Assembly: GCA_028701635.1 (NCBI GenBank)
Contig: JAQVQJ010000043.1
Coordinates: 1-9,107, forward strand
Direction of reading: 5' to 3'
DNA length: 9,107 nucleotides
Origin: Clostridia bacterium
GTDB taxonomy: Bacteria > Bacillota_A > Clostridia > Christensenellales > UBA1242
In this document: positions 1-5,917 of the stretch, one piece after another
Numbering within the stretch: position 1 is the stretch's first letter
How the letters are laid out: every line of letters starts with the position of its first letter
Position numbers and translations under genes: made by a program
Notes under the pieces: model-generated
What the model saw: only the letters and a program-made list of their open reading frames with translations
What the model was told of the DNA's origin: nothing
The model's database searches: none

Positions 1-101
1 ATAAAAGCACGGTTCAGTTCTGTCGTCTGTCCAGTTGCTCCATATGTTTCTTATTTCAGTTTCACTTCTTGTCAATGTTCAGTTGTCCTTTTTTGCATAC
101 A

Positions 102-315
102 TCACAACGGTAGTCCGTCCAAAAACCCAAGTGCCGTTATATATTTTGTAATAAAAATACAGGGTTTCTCGTAAAAACTGAATTTTTTACAGTAGTTTCT
201 GTTTTGCTTGTTAAACTGCTTATTTGCATTAACACGTCCTATAATAAGTTTCCTTGTTTTATTTATTTTACTCTTTTTTAGTGTAAAGCTATTTTAGGAC
301 GAGACATATAACGAT
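102..315 (-). repeat. attC-like repeat, copy A
   Basis: This is a non-coding repeat homologous to copies B (3218-3433) and C (4549-4765). Its conserved core is 113-305. On the minus strand the core opens with GTCTCGTCCTAAAA and closes with TTTTTGGACGGAC, so the ends form an imperfect inverted repeat with one extra base in one arm. The minus-strand end continues as TACC-GTTGTGA, comparable with the GTT-containing ends of the other sites. It starts 136 bp after the stop of FISUMP gene 1, farther than in the other copies. Positions 1-101, beyond it, hold no open reading frame of note; I take them as the first bases of the next unit, cut by the window edge. A transposon-derived MITE is the alternative, but no target-site duplication is visible. 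Confidence 0.6.
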
Positions 316-414
316 AATTCATTGTAATGTGCCATTCAAAAAAAAAATCGACCGCTTACTTCGAGTAACCTCAGCACAAGTCGCGGAAATAAACAAATAA
401 ATCAAATAGTCAAT

Positions 415-430
415 CCCGATAGCCATCGGG
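415..430 (-). terminator. Hairpin 11 bp after FISUMP gene 1
   Basis: A perfect 6-bp stem (CCCGAT/ATCGGG) with a 4-nt loop lies 11 bp downstream of the stop codon at 442-444. On the minus strand it is followed by AT-rich sequence, but without an uninterrupted T run. It is a plausible transcription terminator or mRNA 3' stabiliser for the FISUMP gene. The region 306-441 otherwise shows only similarity to the 3' flank of FISUMP gene 2. Confidence 0.45.
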
Positions 431-441
431 ACAAATAAATT

Positions 442-1632
442 CTAATCCCTCACGCAACGCACGGAAAAACCAACCTCCTTATCGAAGAAGATCCTGAATA
501 CATCGCTGTCATAGTAGTCCATGCCCCGGCACCAGGCGAAATAGGTACCGTCCTCGGAAGCACTCCACCAGTAACCGTAGTAACCAATGAAGTTGAAAAA
601 ACAACCATTGCTGCCACGGAGGCCACCCGGAAGGGCTGTAAAACCGGTTTCGTTAGTTGCACCTGTATTTGGGCTTGCCCAATGCGTAGTTCCGGTTTCT
701 TTAAGTTTGCCACCGGCACCACTTTCTCCACCCAAATAATCGGTTAATTCTGTCCACTCGGCATGGCTGGGTAAATGCCAGCCTGCTGGGCAAACACCTT
801 GTACTCCACTTGGGTTTGCATTACTGCTTGCCGAACCTGCCATAGCTGCCGGCCAGTTGTATAATACGCCATAGGTGGTGTAATTTGATGTTGCCTTTGC
901 ATCAGTTACGTTCGTACCATCATAACCGTAAACATAATAATATGGTGTGCTTTCGGATTCTGTGCCATGACCCACAACGCTTGGTAAGTATGCAAGATTT
1001 TCTGCCATCCAAACCTGGTTGCCTATTTTCACGGTTTTATAGGTTTTGCCGTCTCGAGGATCTGTAAAACTGCCGTATTCTGAAGACTCTTGTTTTTGCT
1101 TTGTAGGTTGCTTATATGTTTCTATAGATTCTGTATTATCATAGTTATTAAAATTGATTTTTATTACTTTTTGTGTGTTGTCAACAATGTTCAGTGTGCT
1201 TTGCCATTCATTACCGATAGTATTAAATGCATTTATAATATATTCACCTTCAGGTAAATTTAATTTTAGTCCTATATCAGTCTCCAGAGTAATTGTAGTG
1301 TCCTGATTTACGTTTAAAGTGCAGTTTTCATTTGAAATAAATAATATATTAGCTACTATTGGGATAACTTTATGTAAGTCGATTTGTAGTTCTACCGTTT
1401 TATTATTTACAACGTTTATTACAGTATCCCAACTTAGTCCGCCATCAATACTTTTTGCCTGAATGTAATGTTCTCCATTTGTAAGCGATATTTTCTTTTT
1501 ATAATAAGGTATTAATTTGTATTCTTCAGTAAAATCTAAATTCAATTTACATGGCATATTGGTACTTACAACCAACTGAGACATTGCATTTATTGATAAT
1601 AAAACAAGCAATGATAAAATAAATGTTTTCAT
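442..1632 (-). CDS. Secreted FISUMP-domain protein 1 with two N-terminal beta repeats; probable DGR target
   Basis: A 396-aa exported protein. Residues 1-18 form a signal peptide (hydrophobic, ending NAMSQ) without a lipobox. Two related segments of about 70 residues follow (roughly 20-88 and 96-166). Each begins with a hydrophobic strand and a Cys-containing turn (MPCKLNL, NENCTLNV), has a Gly-Glu turn and ends in an alternating strand; they resemble PEGA-type carrier domains, which is an inference. A Lys/Gln/Ser linker leads to the FISUMP domain (about 185-396), recognised by DGKTYKTVKIGNQVWMAENL, GVLYNWPAAM, GVCPAGWHLPS, EWT, GFTALPGG, YWWSASED and the terminal GFSVRCVRD. FISUMP domains are thought to share the C-type-lectin-like fold, and in other families such domains display variable ligand-binding surfaces. 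Residues 331-386 show the diversification pattern described under 475-642. The FISUMP half is visibly richer in G+C than the N-terminal half. Likely a surface or secreted binding protein; ligand unknown. Confidence 0.9.
   Translation of the reverse strand: MKTFILSLLVLLSINAMSQLVVSTNMPCKLNLDFTEEYKLIPYYKKKISLTNGEHYIQAKSIDGGLSWDTVINVVNNKTVELQIDLHKVIPIVANILFISNENCTLNVNQDTTITLETDIGLKLNLPEGEYIINAFNTIGNEWQSTLNIVDNTQKVIKINFNNYDNTESIETYKQPTKQKQESSEYGSFTDPRDGKTYKTVKIGNQVWMAENLAYLPSVVGHGTESESTPYYYVYGYDGTNVTDAKATSNYTTYGVLYNWPAAMAGSASSNANPSGVQGVCPAGWHLPSHAEWTELTDYLGGESGAGGKLKETGTTHWASPNTGATNETGFTALPGGLRGSNGCFFNFIGYYGYWWSASEDGTYFAWCRGMDYYDSDVFRIFFDKEVGFSVRCVRD
475..642 (-). other. Putative DGR variable region in FISUMP gene 1
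   Basis: Codon alignment with FISUMP gene 2 over the 24 codons at 475-546 (versus 3521-3592) shows 11 first-position and 9 second-position differences but only 4 third-position differences. Framework stretches such as those encoding GFTALPGG, GYWWSA and RGM are almost identical in nucleotide sequence. Variable codons mostly keep a final C or T (for example TTC/CAC, TGC/AAC, TAT/AAT, GAT/AGT), which fits AAC and AAT codons in a template mutated at adenines. The template repeat and reverse transcriptase are not in this window, so the mechanism is inferred. Confidence 0.65.
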
Positions 1633-1649
1633 CTTATTGATATTTATGG

Positions 1650-1657
1650 CTAAATTA
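1650..1657 (-). promoter_or_regulatory. Possible -7 element for FISUMP gene 1
   Basis: On the minus strand TAATTTAG lies 17 bp upstream of the start codon. It differs from TAnnTTTG by one base. No convincing -33 element accompanies it. The rest of 1633-1811 is AT-rich and shows nothing else I can identify. Confidence 0.25.
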
Positions 1658-1811
1658 CATATAAGTTTGCTATTTTAAAAGTATAATCTAACATTAATTA
1701 AGTAATAGTTAATATTATAGCCAATATGCAAAAAGTTCATCCAATTTATTTGTATGTAATTATTTATTTAAGGGGTTATACAATGATTTATGGAACAAGA
1801 ACCGGCTAAAC

Positions 1812-1939
1812 CTACCTATACCCAAACCCATCCAACAAATCTTTAATTTGTTTTTCTTTGGTTAAGCGTTCCATGTTTGCTGGAGGTGGGTAGCCGTGTT
1901 TTAAGTTGTAGTGCAGGTTGTTTGCACACCTGGGGGAGC
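1812..1939 (-). pseudogene. 3' fragment of a zinc-finger gene (second copy of the 8596-8922 gene)
   Basis: The stretch 1814-1939 matches 8598-8723 over 126 bp with 7 mismatches and no gaps. On the minus strand it encodes residues 68-108 of the zinc-finger protein (from SPRCANN to DGFGYR), followed by its own TAG stop at 1812-1814. All seven differences are synonymous, so the 41 encoded residues are identical. The 5' two thirds, including the first CxxC pair, are missing, and homology stops abruptly at 1939 where a different gene fragment begins on the other strand. It cannot make a working zinc finger. The fragment most likely came from a functional diverged homologue that was cut recently by a deletion or rearrangement. 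Confidence 0.85.
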
Positions 1940-1940
1940 T

Positions 1941-2217
1941 GGTGCACATAAATACCTTACACGATACTATTACTATTACCAAAGAAAAGCTGCGAGTTCA
2001 AATCCACCGGATAAAAGACACGGTATATATCGAGGCAGAACAGCAAGCCGACACGGTGATTGTACATAAGGAAATTCCTGTAGAGAAAATTGTGTATCAG
2101 AAACCGGATGGGAAAACTAATATTGGAGTGATTTGGTTTTTGTTAGGGGCTTTGGTGGTGATGGTGGTGGTATTGGTTTTAGGTTTTGGGGTAGGTAATG
2201 GTACACACATAGCCTGA
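1941..2217 (+). pseudogene. Truncated gene fragment encoding a charged stem and a C-terminal membrane segment
   Basis: The open frame extends left into the zinc-finger fragment using a TTG start, but this upstream part is an accident of the junction at 1939/1940, so the true 5' end is missing. The remaining codons, from VHINTLHDTITIT, encode an alternating polar/beta segment with repeated Asp-Thr pairs (DTITI, DTVYI, DTVIV), then KPDGK and a strongly hydrophobic stretch of about 20 residues (IWFLLGALVVMVVVLVL). The frame ends inside the hairpin site at 2201-2329, so its last residues may also be foreign. The architecture (one membrane segment plus a short soluble stem) recalls small membrane proteins of Bacteroidota phages or mobile elements, but I cannot name a family. 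No ribosome binding site is visible. Confidence 0.55.
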
Positions 2218-2329
2218 GTGCGGGTTTACCCCGCCTTACTTTCCAGTCCCCCGTTAATAATGTTTACTAAGATAATATTTTGTCAGCAAACCACCAAACA
2301 CCCGCATTTAGGCTGATGTGTTGTTAGCC
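2201..2329 (-). other. attC-like hairpin site (i)
   Basis: The arms are 2201-2225 and 2300-2329. AGCCTGAGTGCGGGT on the left pairs with ACCCGCATTTAGGCT on the right with two mismatches, and ACACAT pairs with ATGTG across one unpaired base, a typical attC feature. The minus-strand entry is AAGGCTAAC (2323-2331), only 7 bp after the stop of the membrane-protein gene. It is exactly complementary to GTTAGCCTT at the start of that gene's own unit (3216-3224). The opposite end lacks a clear GTT (GTGTACCAT), so this end is degenerate or recombined. It abuts the pseudogene fragment on the left. Confidence 0.6.
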
Positions 2330-2338
2330 TTTGTTTTT

Positions 2339-3169
2339 TTATTCTAACTGTTTTATGGTAAATTTTTTCACGTCACTTATATTGTAAATCTCATTCTCTT
2401 TCTCTTGCAGATTTCTAAGAAAAATAAAATTATCAGTCTTTCCAATAAATACTAAATTATTATCTGTTTTAATAGTTTCATCTTCAGCATAAATTGTAAT
2501 TTGATTTTCCGGATGCCCTTTAAGTGTTTTTAAAGCAGTCTCTTTGTTAAAGATGTAAATATTTGAAAGAAATAGTCCTAATAGACCAAATACTAATACA
2601 AAGTTATGCATATGGTCTTGATATTTCTTTTTCAGTTTCTCCAAAGTACTAAAAAGAACAAAAAACCACATAACAGCAAATACAATACTTGCTTTTGAAT
2701 TAATTAATGAAAGTTTTGGGTTTTCACTGACAATTTGGTAAAATAAAAACAAAATATATCCAATAAAGAAAAGGGCGAATCCAAGCGATAAAAGTAAAGT
2801 TATTAATTCAAGTATCACAAATATGTATGCTTTAAAACTTCTAAAGTTTTTCCTTTTCAAAGAGCTAATAAAATCATTCAATTCTTTTAAAAAGAATAAA
2901 TTAAATGCATCGTTATCTTTTTCTTCTTCATTTAAGGATTTATCTCTTGTTACCATTAGGACTAAAGCTCCTATCATATAGAGAGAAAGCATTGCAATTA
3001 TACTTAGGATTGGGATTGTCAAACGCAAAAATGATAATAATAACTCACCAGTTGTCAAATAGGAAGAAATTTCTATCCCGAAAAAGCTATAATAAAATGA
3101 ATAATGTAGATACCCAAAAAAGATTAGAACACCAGAGATTAAGGGTATATTCTTTAATATTTTTATCAT
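2339..3169 (-). CDS. Multi-pass membrane protein of unknown function
   Basis: A 276-aa protein with about five or six hydrophobic segments (about 8-28, 45-72, 113-146 as one or two, 161-178, 187-206). A charged loop (RDKSLNEEEKDND, about 75-88) follows the second segment. The last 70 residues are soluble and strand-rich, with ITIYAEDETI, NNLVFIGKTDNFIFLRN and a final Lys/Glu-rich tail; they are probably a small cytoplasmic domain. No signal peptidase site, catalytic motif or transporter signature is visible. The gene sits alone in a unit that runs from GTTAGCCTT (3216-3224) to the hairpin site just after its stop, so I infer a single-gene cassette. Start chosen at the ATG at 3167-3169; no strong Shine-Dalgarno precedes it. 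A role as channel, sensor or immunity-type protein would be a guess. Confidence 0.75.
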   Translation of the reverse strand: MIKILKNIPLISGVLIFFGYLHYSFYYSFFGIEISSYLTTGELLLSFLRLTIPILSIIAMLSLYMIGALVLMVTRDKSLNEEEKDNDAFNLFFLKELNDFISSLKRKNFRSFKAYIFVILELITLLLSLGFALFFIGYILFLFYQIVSENPKLSLINSKASIVFAVMWFFVLFSTLEKLKKKYQDHMHNFVLVFGLLGLFLSNIYIFNKETALKTLKGHPENQITIYAEDETIKTDNNLVFIGKTDNFIFLRNLQEKENEIYNISDVKKFTIKQLE

Positions 3170-3217
3170 TTTATTTTTCTGTTAAGTTAATGAACCAGCG
3201 GACAATAAAAAAATTAA

Positions 3218-3433
3218 GGCTAACGGCAGTCTGTCCAAAAAACAAACTGTCTTTTTCAATTTTGTAATAAAAATACAGGTTTTTTAGTTAAAACTGAAAT
3301 ATTTACAATTGTTTCTGTTTTGCTTATAAAACTGCTTATTTGCTTTAACACTTACTAAGATAAGTTTCCTTGTTTTATTTATTTTGCACTTTTCTAGTGT
3401 AAAGCTATTTTAGGACGGGACACTGTGCCAAAT
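3218..3433 (-). repeat. attC-like repeat, copy B
   Basis: The conserved core 3229-3421 (193 bp) aligns along its length with copies A and C. On the minus strand it opens GTCCCGTCCTAAAA and closes TTTTTTGGACAGAC, an imperfect inverted repeat with an extra base in one arm. After the closing arm comes TGCC-GTTAGCC, the core-like end and the start of the next unit. It begins 63 bp after the FISUMP gene 2 stop. The interior has small hairpins (CACT...AGTG; ACTTA...TAAGT) and AT-rich stretches but no coding capacity. The entry side (TTTGGCAC) only partly complements the start of the FISUMP 2 unit (GTTGGCAAAC). Confidence 0.65.
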
Positions 3434-3447
3434 TTCAAAATTTTTTA

Positions 3448-3460
3448 CCCGCTTCGCGGG
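3448..3460 (-). terminator. GC-rich hairpin after FISUMP gene 2
   Basis: A perfect 5-bp G+C stem (CCCGC/GCGGG) with a 3-nt loop lies 24 bp after the stop codon. On the minus strand it is followed by TAAAAAATTTTG. On the plus strand it is preceded by a run of T only in the antisense sense, so termination on the minus strand would rely on a weak tract. The surrounding sequence resembles the 3' flank of FISUMP gene 1. Confidence 0.45.
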
Positions 3461-3484
3461 AAATAATCAAATGAATCAAATAAA

Positions 3485-4393
3485 TTAATTATCCCTCAAA
3501 CAACGGACAGATAACCCCAACTCCTTACTGGTGAAGCTTCTGAGTACACTGCCGTAATTAAGTCGCATGCCCCGGTTACAGGCGTGAAAGGTACCGTCCT
3601 CAGTAGCACTCCACCAGTAACCGGAGTCCCCAATGTCGTCGTAACCGGAGTCCCCAATGTCGTCGTAGCCACGGCCGCCACCCGGAAGGGCTGTAAAGCC
3701 AAACTCATCAAAGCCCGAGTGTGTAATGTGTGAATTCCATCGTGGATGCTCACTTGTATCACAATTCCCCCCTAGAGGAGAATCAACTTGACGACAGGAT
3801 TTTAAAGCATTTCCAGCACCGTTTGGATTATCGTATTCATATTCATTTGGATAACCTTGTGAAACAACATAGTCAACTAATTGCGTCCACTCTGCATCAC
3901 TTGGCAAATGCCAGCCCGGAGGACAAATACCTTGCACACCGCTTGGATTTTCTGAATTACTTTCCTCTCCATTCATAGCTGCTGGCCAATTATATAAAAC
4001 TCCGTAAGCTGTGTAATTTGCTTCTGTTTTGGCACCTGCTACGGTTTCTGTGCCACTGCCGGGAGCATAACCATAAACAGCGTATTGTGGTTCGGTATAA
4101 CTACCCCAATCATCCTCAAAAGTTATTTCGGGGAGGTAAGCAAGGTTTTCAGCCATCCATTCTTGGTCGCCGATTTGCACAGTTTTGTACGTTGTTCCAT
4201 CCCGACTATCTGTCATTTCTCCGTACTCAATATCGCCGTTTCCATTGTCACCGTTATCTCCGTTGTCACCGTTGTCACCATTTTCAACCGGAGGTGTAGG
4301 ATCATCATCTTCTTTTTCACAACTTGTACTTACTACAAGTAAAAATGATGCTAATAAAAGCATCCCACAAATAAAAATATTTTTCATTTTCAT
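3485..4393 (-). CDS. FISUMP-domain lipoprotein 2; probable DGR target
   Basis: A 302-aa protein. Residues 1-25 form a lipoprotein signal peptide ending in VVSTSC, with Cys25 as the lipidated residue. Because Glu-Lys-Glu-Asp-Asp follows the Cys, surface export of the type seen in Bacteroidota lipoproteins is likely. Residues 26-56 are a flexible linker with NGD repeats. The FISUMP domain (about 57-302) has TYKTVQIGDQEWMAENLAYLP, GVLYNWPAAM, GICPPGWHLPS, a 30-residue insert with two cysteines (about 195-220), GFTALPGG, YWWSATED and the ending LSVRCLRDN. Residues 233-291 form the putative variable region, including a doubled octapeptide GYDDIGDS. M3 is an alternative start. It has its own promoter (4430-4460) and sits alone between repeats C and B, which makes a single-gene unit. 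Likely a cell-surface binding protein; ligand unknown. Confidence 0.9.
   Translation of the reverse strand: MKMKNIFICGMLLLASFLLVVSTSCEKEDDDPTPPVENGDNGDNGDNGDNGNGDIEYGEMTDSRDGTTYKTVQIGDQEWMAENLAYLPEITFEDDWGSYTEPQYAVYGYAPGSGTETVAGAKTEANYTAYGVLYNWPAAMNGEESNSENPSGVQGICPPGWHLPSDAEWTQLVDYVVSQGYPNEYEYDNPNGAGNALKSCRQVDSPLGGNCDTSEHPRWNSHITHSGFDEFGFTALPGGGRGYDDIGDSGYDDIGDSGYWWSATEDGTFHACNRGMRLNYGSVLRSFTSKELGLSVRCLRDN
3521..3697 (-). other. Putative DGR variable region in FISUMP gene 2
   Basis: This is the counterpart of 475-642. Framework codons match FISUMP gene 1 at nucleotide level (the first 21 nt of the block, 19 nt around GYWWSA, 12 nt at EDGT, 10 nt at RGM), while intervening codons differ mainly at positions 1 and 2. 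Immediately outside the block, on both sides, ordinary synonymous differences return (for example SVRC is TCC GTG CGT TGC in one gene and TCT GTC CGT TGT in the other). This points to homogenisation of the block from a shared source. Confidence 0.65.
3621..3668 (-). repeat. 24-bp in-frame tandem duplication in the variable region
   Basis: Two 24-bp units (3621-3644 and 3645-3668) are identical except for the last base. They encode GYDDIGDS twice, just before GYWW. FISUMP gene 1 has no counterpart. Without the duplication the segment would be shorter than in gene 1, so this loop tolerates length change. Slippage or an error during template-directed homing could explain it. Confidence 0.85.
4232..4282 (-). 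repeat. 9-bp repeats encoding an Asn-Gly-Asp linker
   Basis: Codons for residues 38-54 of FISUMP lipoprotein 2 repeat the tripeptide NGD about five times in 9-bp units with third-position variation. The linker joins the lipid anchor to the FISUMP domain and should vary in length by slippage in steps of three residues without breaking frame. Confidence 0.8.
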
Positions 4394-4429
4394 GATTCAA
4401 AATTTTAATTAACAACTTATTTTATTTCA

Positions 4430-4460
4430 CAAAACTAACATAATTTTATACTTTATTCAA
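4430..4460 (-). promoter_or_regulatory. Bacteroidota-type promoter of FISUMP gene 2
   Basis: On the minus strand TAGTTTTG (4430-4437) matches the -7 consensus TAnnTTTG exactly. A TTG (4458-4460) lies 20 bp farther upstream in the -33 position. The -7 element is 36 bp before the start codon, leaving a short AT-rich leader. It shows that this cassette brings its own promoter. Confidence 0.55.
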
Positions 4461-4548
4461 TATTTTCATTTTTTTTCAAATAGCGGAATTATTATTTTTC
4501 TTTTAATTACTTTCTCCTTTATTGCACAATGCTCTGTTTTGGCATGTT

Positions 4549-4765
4549 TGCCAACCGCAGTCCGTCCAAAAAAACCAAACTACCTTTCTAAATTTTGTAA
4601 TAAAAATACAGGTTTTTTCGTAAAAACTGAAATCTTTACAATTGTTTCTGTTTTGCTTGTTAAACTGCTTATTTGCTTTAACACTTACTAAGATAAGTTT
4701 TCTTGTTTTATTTATTTTGCACTTTTTTAGTGTAAAGCTATTTTAGGACGAAACAAAGTGATGTT
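4549..4765 (-). repeat. attC-like repeat, copy C
   Basis: The core 4560-4754 (195 bp) is very close to copy B. On the minus strand it opens GTTTCGTCCTAAAA and closes TTTTTTTGGACGGAC, followed by TGCG-GTTGGCA. It begins 22 bp after the stop of the lipoprotein gene 4777-5406 and ends about 156 bp upstream of the FISUMP gene 2 start, so it separates two independently transcribed genes. It has no coding capacity. Confidence 0.65.
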
Positions 4766-4776
4766 TCTCATTTCTA

Positions 4777-5406
4777 TTAATTATTAATTTCGTATTCAAT
4801 TAGATTAATTGTTTTAAATAAACTATCGTTTAAATCATATGCTTCATACCTTATTAGTCCTACGTTTTTTGCCCAGTAAGAATAATAACAATTAGAATTA
4901 CTTTGTGTTTTAAACTTTTTAATATCATAAAAATCATTATTTTCTATTTGATAATGAGAGTAAATATCACACAACACACCTATTGAACTACCAGAATTCT
5001 CTTCAATTCCAATATCTCTTGAATTAAATACAGCACGTGTTATAATAATTGTATTTGAGAAATTAATGTATCCAAAAGAAGGAAAATCAGGGAACATGGT
5101 TACTTCAACAGTGGCGGTACCAATTACTAGTTCATTCCAATCAGTAATATCTGTTATGTAAGTCTCATAGTAATCGTTAGCATAATTGGGTCTATGCCAG
5201 TTACTGCTTATTTTTATTGAATCTATTGTGCCAGAAATAGAGTCTTTATAAATATAAGAAGCTCCATTTTCGAAATAACAATAAGATTTTGTTTCTTCGT
5301 CAATGAAATATTCAATTTCGGGATCCCCACATGATGGTAAAACTAAAAACAAGCAAAGTGCTAATACTACTAAAAGTATTGTAGTTGTATAATTATTTAT
5401 TTTCAT
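4777..5406 (-). CDS. Small lipoprotein of unknown function
   Basis: A 209-aa protein with a hydrophobic signal segment (about 10-23) and lipobox LPSC, placing the lipidated Cys at residue 26. The mature part is rich in Tyr, Asn, Asp and Ser and looks all-beta. It starts with an acidic stretch (GDPEIEYFIDEETK) and contains GASYIYKDSISG, two isolated cysteines (in VLCDIYS and SNCYYSYW), and the closing motif YWAKNVGLIRYEAYD, a type of ending common in Bacteroidota outer-surface lipoproteins. No enzyme motif is visible. Start chosen at the ATG at 5404-5406, 28 bp downstream of a good -7 element. The gene stands alone; repeat C begins 22 bp after its stop. Function unknown; probably anchored in the outer membrane or on the surface. 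Confidence 0.75.
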   Translation of the reverse strand: MKINNYTTTILLVVLALCLFLVLPSCGDPEIEYFIDEETKSYCYFENGASYIYKDSISGTIDSIKISSNWHRPNYANDYYETYITDITDWNELVIGTATVEVTMFPDFPSFGYINFSNTIIITRAVFNSRDIGIEENSGSSIGVLCDIYSHYQIENNDFYDIKKFKTQSNSNCYYSYWAKNVGLIRYEAYDLNDSLFKTINLIEYEINN

Positions 5407-5434
5407 TTTAAGATATATTTTAAATTGTGTCTTA

Positions 5435-5466
5435 CAAAATTACGTAAAATATTGTTATAAGTACAA
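5435..5466 (-). promoter_or_regulatory. Bacteroidota-type promoter of the 4777-5406 lipoprotein gene
   Basis: On the minus strand TAATTTTG (5435-5442) matches TAnnTTTG exactly, with TTG (5464-5466) 21 bp upstream. The -7 element is 28 bp before the start codon. Confidence 0.5.
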
Positions 5467-5482
5467 CAATATAATTGTTTTC

Positions 5483-5740
5483 TTATATAAAATTAAGGTT
5501 TGCTTGTTTGCACCATATTGCAACGATGTATAATGGTGATTTATCTCTTTCCATTGCACTGTTTAATGAGTTTGGTTTGTAATTTAGCTTTTGAATTCCT
5601 TTTAATCCAATAATTTCTTTAGGGAGCCCAACTGCACTTTTTGACAAAGTTTTTGTCAAGCTTTGGCTTGTGGGTCTTTGGCAATGTGTGCAATTATTTA
5701 GCTGATATTTTGATAAATAATTCTTATGATAAAAAAACAT
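5483..5740 (-). pseudogene. Doubtful 85-codon frame over a structured, degenerate segment
   Basis: The region 5467-5774 has no clear gene. An 85-codon minus-strand frame contains LPKEIIGLKGIQKLN followed by NSLNS, which fits the leucine-rich-repeat spacing, so it may be a remnant of an LRR gene. Its first part lies over an inverted repeat: AACTGCAC (5630-5637) with GTGCAATT (5688-5695), enclosing a perfect stem TTGACAAA/TTTGTCAA (5641-5659) and a CAAGC/GCTTG stem. This layered structure resembles the inside of the hairpin sites elsewhere, so a decayed attC-like site plus a gene remnant is the most likely reading. No promoter or ribosome site supports expression. Low confidence that it is a protein. 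Confidence 0.25.
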
Positions 5741-5774
5741 TGAGTTGGATTTTGTTCCTCTTTTCCTTCTCTGT

Positions 5775-5916
5775 ATTTTAACGTTATGCGTGTAAGTTGC
5801 GTGCCGCTTTCCCTACCCCGCCGGAAACTGTTTCCTCCGCAAGATAATAAAAATATCTGTTTTGGGAAAAGCTCTTCACTGCGGCATGAAATTTACACGC
5901 TGTTGGTAGCATGTGC
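5775..5916 (-). other. attC-like hairpin site (ii)
   Basis: The arms 5788-5807 and 5881-5900 pair over 20 positions with 17 matches, and the three mismatches are purines that still allow wobble in one strand. An inner stem continues (GCTTTCCC with GGGAAAAGC) and a small GGAAAC/GTTTCC hairpin sits in the loop. The minus-strand entry GCACATGCTACCAAC (5902-5916) begins 1 bp after the stop of the 5918-6769 gene. Its TGCTACCAAC is exactly complementary to GTTGGTAGCA at the start of the same unit (6793-6802). The exit end reads CATAAC-GTTAAAAT (5775-5787 on the plus strand). Confidence 0.7.
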
Positions 5917-5917
5917 T

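Noticed and set aside
1918..1940. TTG start and first codons of the plus-strand frame 1918-2217
   Set aside because: They lie in antisense of the zinc-finger fragment; the frame is open only because of the junction.
3496..4412. Overlapping frames in and opposite FISUMP gene 2 (and similar ones in gene 1 and at 2905-3267, 7164-7376, 7479-7676, 8741-8947)
   Set aside because: They are shadows of well-supported genes, with no promoter and no sensible protein features.
113..4754. Repeats A-C as a MITE or insertion-sequence derivative
   Set aside because: The ends are inverted, but no target-site duplications are seen, and differently sequenced hairpins occupy the same position after other genes. 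Not fully excluded.
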